Shown in pieces: positions 61,842-64,000 of a stretch of 64,000 nt of DNA. A program made the translations under genes and the position numbers. The notes under the pieces are model-generated. The model ran no database searches, had not been told where the DNA came from, and worked only from the letters and a program-made list of their open reading frames with translations. Origin of the DNA: Isochrysis galbana (taxonomy: Eukaryota > Haptophyta > Isochrysidales > Isochrysidaceae); the NCBI GenBank assembly GCA_018136815.1, contig CM030933.1:6636676-6700675 (forward strand), in the 5' to 3' direction. Within the stretch, counting starts at the first letter, position 1; every line of letters starts with the position of its first letter.

Positions 61842-61998
61842 ACTCGGCCTGTTGAGAGGTCGAGGCCTGAGTCATTGCTTTTTTCGTGTGCGTGCCGACG
61901 ATTGCACCTGGCCACTCAAAACTCGGCCTGTTGAGAGGTCGAGGCCCGAGTCATTGCTTTTTTCGTGTGCGTGCCGACGATTGCACCTGGCCACCGCG
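61842..61998. repeat. 79-bp tandem duplication
   Basis: ACTCGGCCTGTTGAGAGGTC GAGGCC(T/C)GAGTCATTGC, TTTTTTCGTGTGCGTGCCGA and CGATTGCACCTGGCCAC occur twice, beginning 61842 and 61921, with one base difference. It starts 70 bp after the SAAL1-like stop codon. Confidence 0.9.
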
Positions 61999-62149
61999 TA
62001 TGCCAATCGTTGCCTTGGGGGGACGAATGCTTGTGGGTGGGTGATGTCCGTGGTGTAACGGCATGAAGTCCCCTGCCTCCACGGACCGCGCTGAGGTGAA
62101 CCACAAAATAAGCCAGCTATTGAAGCCTAACTAAAGCTGACAACCTATA

Positions 62150-62600
62150 GTTATATCATAGAAAAAAATCTTCTTAAAAATCTCCTCTACGTTTGCGGCG
62201 TGAGGCTGCGTGCTTATGATCCTCCCTGCCACCCGTCCTTAACCAACATCAACCCCTTCCCCAGTTATTCCCTCATAGCGGAGATCCTAGGTTCGGGGAG
62301 GCCGTGCGCGCTGCTTCGGCCAGGGGTTGGAGAGAAGGGGAAGGGGGTGTAGGAGCCTGTGTTATCTTTGTCCCTCGGACGTCGGACGCAGCATTGTTCC
62401 GTTTGCCACCGGGGAATCCGTCCATGCTATCCCCTGGTGATCCTACAATGGATCTTTCGCCAACTAAGTTTATACTTGGTTGACCCATGGGGGGGCACGA
62501 GCCCCCCCCTCTCTCCACTCCTCCCCTGCCATGGGGGAGGAACCACCCATCCTCCTGGCATGCCTGATGGTGATTGATGGCTTGCCGGTTGCCAGGAGGA
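62150..62600 (-). repeat. T-tailed short repeat end and long-TIR element fragment
   Basis: 62160-62205, complemented, reads CCTCACGCCGCAAACGTAGA GGAGATTTTTAAGAAGATTT TTTT and matches 45707-45755. 62459-62600, complemented, matches 39960-40080 of the long-TIR element (GCATGCCAGGAGGATGGGTG GTTCC). The sequence between them shows nothing else. Confidence 0.6.
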
Positions 62601-62790
62601 GAAATAAAAAAAATTCCAACTGGGAAGATGCGCACCTGCACTGAGCCGCTGGCCGATGCCGCACGCCGACGCAGGTGAAGACGGAGGTGAAGATGTCCCT
62701 GCAGGCCCTGCAGAGACCCCGGCAGAGCCCGGGGGCGGGCGGGCGGGTCATCTGAGCGCCCCGGCTTGCATTCATGGTCATGTCTGGGGC

Positions 62791-63564
62791 CTAGGCTCCT
62801 TCAGACGGCGAAGGGGTAGCGTTGCGCACTCTCGGGGTTGGTGGAGTGCTGCAGCGACAAACTGCGAGGATGCTGCTGAGGCCGCAGATCAACACCAAAG
62901 CGCCGCCAGCGCGCTCAGTGCCGGCCCAAAGTTGGGCACTCGCGCGTATCACGGCACCGGGACGGTAGCGTTGATTGAAGCTGGGGGCGTGGCCGATTTC
63001 GGCGCGGTTCACGCGACCGGCTGCGGCGATTGGCGTAGCTGCAAGGGTGGCATTTGTGAATATGGTGCTTGGCGTGCCACCCAGTGCAACTGGATTCACA
63101 CCAAAGCGCCGCCAGCGCGCTCGGTGCCGGCTCAAAGTTGGCACTCGCGCGTACCACGGCACCGGGACGGTAGCGTTGAAGCCGGGGGGCAACGCACCAA
63201 ACGCTTTCACAACACTGACGCCCACCTCATCATAACACACCTGTGGGACATCGAAAAGGTATCGATAGCGAGGAACTCGGTCACGAATGGTCTTGCCCAG
63301 CATGGTGTTGAGGATGCCTTGGCGGACGTAGTTCATGCCGAGTTCCGTCTGCACATTCTCCTTGAAATCATTGATCTTTGAGGCCGGGTAGACGTTGCTC
63401 TCTAACTCCCACGTGTCCCCCTCAGGCCCGTAGCCGCTCCAACGGATCGCGATGTGGTTGGACCCGCCGCGCCGCACCATGCCCACCACCTTGTCCACCT
63501 GCCAGTCGCCCTCCAGGACCGTGTTCGAGGTGAGCGCGCGCTTCGTACTTGATGGGTCATGCAC
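62791..63564 (-). CDS. Chromodomain-containing ORF, ends uncertain
   Basis: 257 codons. Residues ~17-70 are a chromodomain: VLEGDWQVDKVVGMVRRGGS, then NHIAIRWSGYGPEGDTWELE and a SKINDFKENV helix, with the aromatic cage residues W (IRWSGY) and W (DTWEL) present. Residues ~70-130 (GMNYVRQGILNTMLGKTIRD) look protein-like. The C-terminal half is encoded by a duplicated segment (62893-62985 and 63100-63187) that the frame crosses in two registers, so the end is unreliable. Chromodomains occur both in chromatin proteins and at the end of retrotransposon integrases; no integrase motif is visible here. The true start may lie beyond an upstream intron. Confidence 0.55.
   Translation of the reverse strand: MHDPSSTKRALTSNTVLEGDWQVDKVVGMVRRGGSNHIAIRWSGYGPEGDTWELESNVYPASKINDFKENVQTELGMNYVRQGILNTMLGKTIRDRVPRYRYLFDVPQVCYDEVGVSVVKAFGALPPGFNATVPVPWYARVPTLSRHRARWRRFGVNPVALGGTPSTIFTNATLAATPIAAAGRVNRAEIGHAPSFNQRYRPGAVIRASAQLWAGTERAGGALVLICGLSSILAVCRCSTPPTPRVRNATPSPSEGA
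62893..63190. repeat. Direct duplication inside the chromodomain ORF
   Basis: ACCAAAGCGCCGCCAGCGCG CTC...GTGCCGG, AAAGTTGG...GCACTCGCGCGTA and CACGGCACCGGGACGGTAGC GTTGA occur at ~62893-62985 and ~63100-63187, about 206 bp apart with a few differences. Confidence 0.85.
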
Positions 63565-64000
63565 GCAGGAAAGCGTAAAGCGTAAGTCAGCGCATTATGT
63601 GGCGGTCCCGCGCGTGCATGCGGGGCTATGATGTATGTGCTAATGCATGTATACCCGTCCACCCACCCACAAAACTCGCGTTCCGCAGTTCTGGGTCCCT
63701 TCCCCCGCCCCCCTCGTGAGCGTGCGTGAGCGGGTGTGCGAGGCCAGGCTGGGGAGGGTGTGGGTGGTGCGAGCGCGTGGAGGAGCACCACAAGCAACCC
63801 TCTGAGGGTGTTGGGGGAAGGCTCTTACCCGATCGCGGCATGGGCCAGCGTCAGATGGCCGCCACACCACGGGGGGGCTCGGCAGGCCACTGACCGCGAC
63901 GGCCGCCACCGTGAATGTCGTTTCTCACGAAAACGAAAATAATAAAACTCCCGTGAGTAGCTGGCCCACCCCCTAGTCTGCCACAGTGATTAATCCTGTC
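63565..64000. other. Right edge of window, no supported gene
   Basis: GC-rich sequence upstream of the chromodomain ORF. It may hold its 5' exon or promoter, but no splice site or start can be chosen with confidence. Confidence 0.3.

Noticed and set aside
62046..62086. GTCCGTGG...CCACGGAC with TGGTGTAACGG resembling a tRNA A-box
   Set aside because: The complementary arms are only 25 bases apart and there is no T-arm or full cloverleaf. It is a simple hairpin, perhaps a decayed tRNA-like sequence.

Overview
The window looks like nuclear DNA of a GC-rich, repeat-laden unicellular eukaryote. Genes sit on both strands, are split by short GT-AG introns (75-183 bp) and lie between dense mobile-element debris and (CT/GA)n tracts. 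A full eEFSec gene shows that the organism makes selenoproteins. A DMT-type transporter begins with a signal-peptide-like leader, as plastid proteins of algae with secondary plastids do. A marine alga such as a haptophyte or pelagophyte is my best guess, but nothing here proves the lineage.

Layout. 0-7.5 kb: C-terminal end of a disordered protein, a coiled-coil ORF, a conserved protein of unknown function (minus), an LRR remnant, and a two-exon HhH-GPD DNA glycosylase (minus). 7.5-14.7 kb: mostly mobile DNA (two TIR elements with clear target duplications, a decayed hAT, LINE pieces, palindromes) around a three-exon TIM9 gene. 14.7-16.8 kb: three-exon eEFSec (minus). 17.8-20.2 kb: an apparently intact hAT transposon with 18-bp TIRs and an 8-bp duplication. 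20.6-22.1 kb: a coiled-coil protein. 22.1-25 kb: repeats. 25-35.9 kb: one uninterrupted 10.8-kb reading frame, mostly low-complexity and minisatellite-coded, ending in zinc-ribbon-like motifs and a J-domain. 36-40.5 kb: nested repeats. 40.6-42.9 kb: a divergent pair, a basic/acidic protein (minus) and a GPKOW/Spp2 splicing factor (plus). 43.2-46.4 kb: an 'MGQYW'-type protein gene with a LINE-like element inserted just upstream, flanked by an 18-bp duplication. 46.4-48 kb: three-exon EamA transporter (minus). 48.4-49.2 kb: an unrecognised spliced gene (minus). 50.2-54.9 kb: three-exon TAF2. 57.6-58.1 kb: mitoribosomal mS38 (minus). 59.7-61.8 kb: SAAL1-like Armadillo protein. 62.8-63.6 kb: chromodomain ORF (minus).

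The conserved genes are housekeeping functions (mitochondrial import and translation, selenocysteine decoding, TFIID, spliceosome, base-excision repair, membrane transport) and do not form one pathway. The most unusual signals are a LINE-like family whose 5' terminus is a short hairpin that keeps pairing between copies and whose 3' end is a T-tract; a strong bias to GTGCGC/GTGCGG intron donors; and the giant repetitive J-domain reading frame, whose minisatellite is open on both strands.
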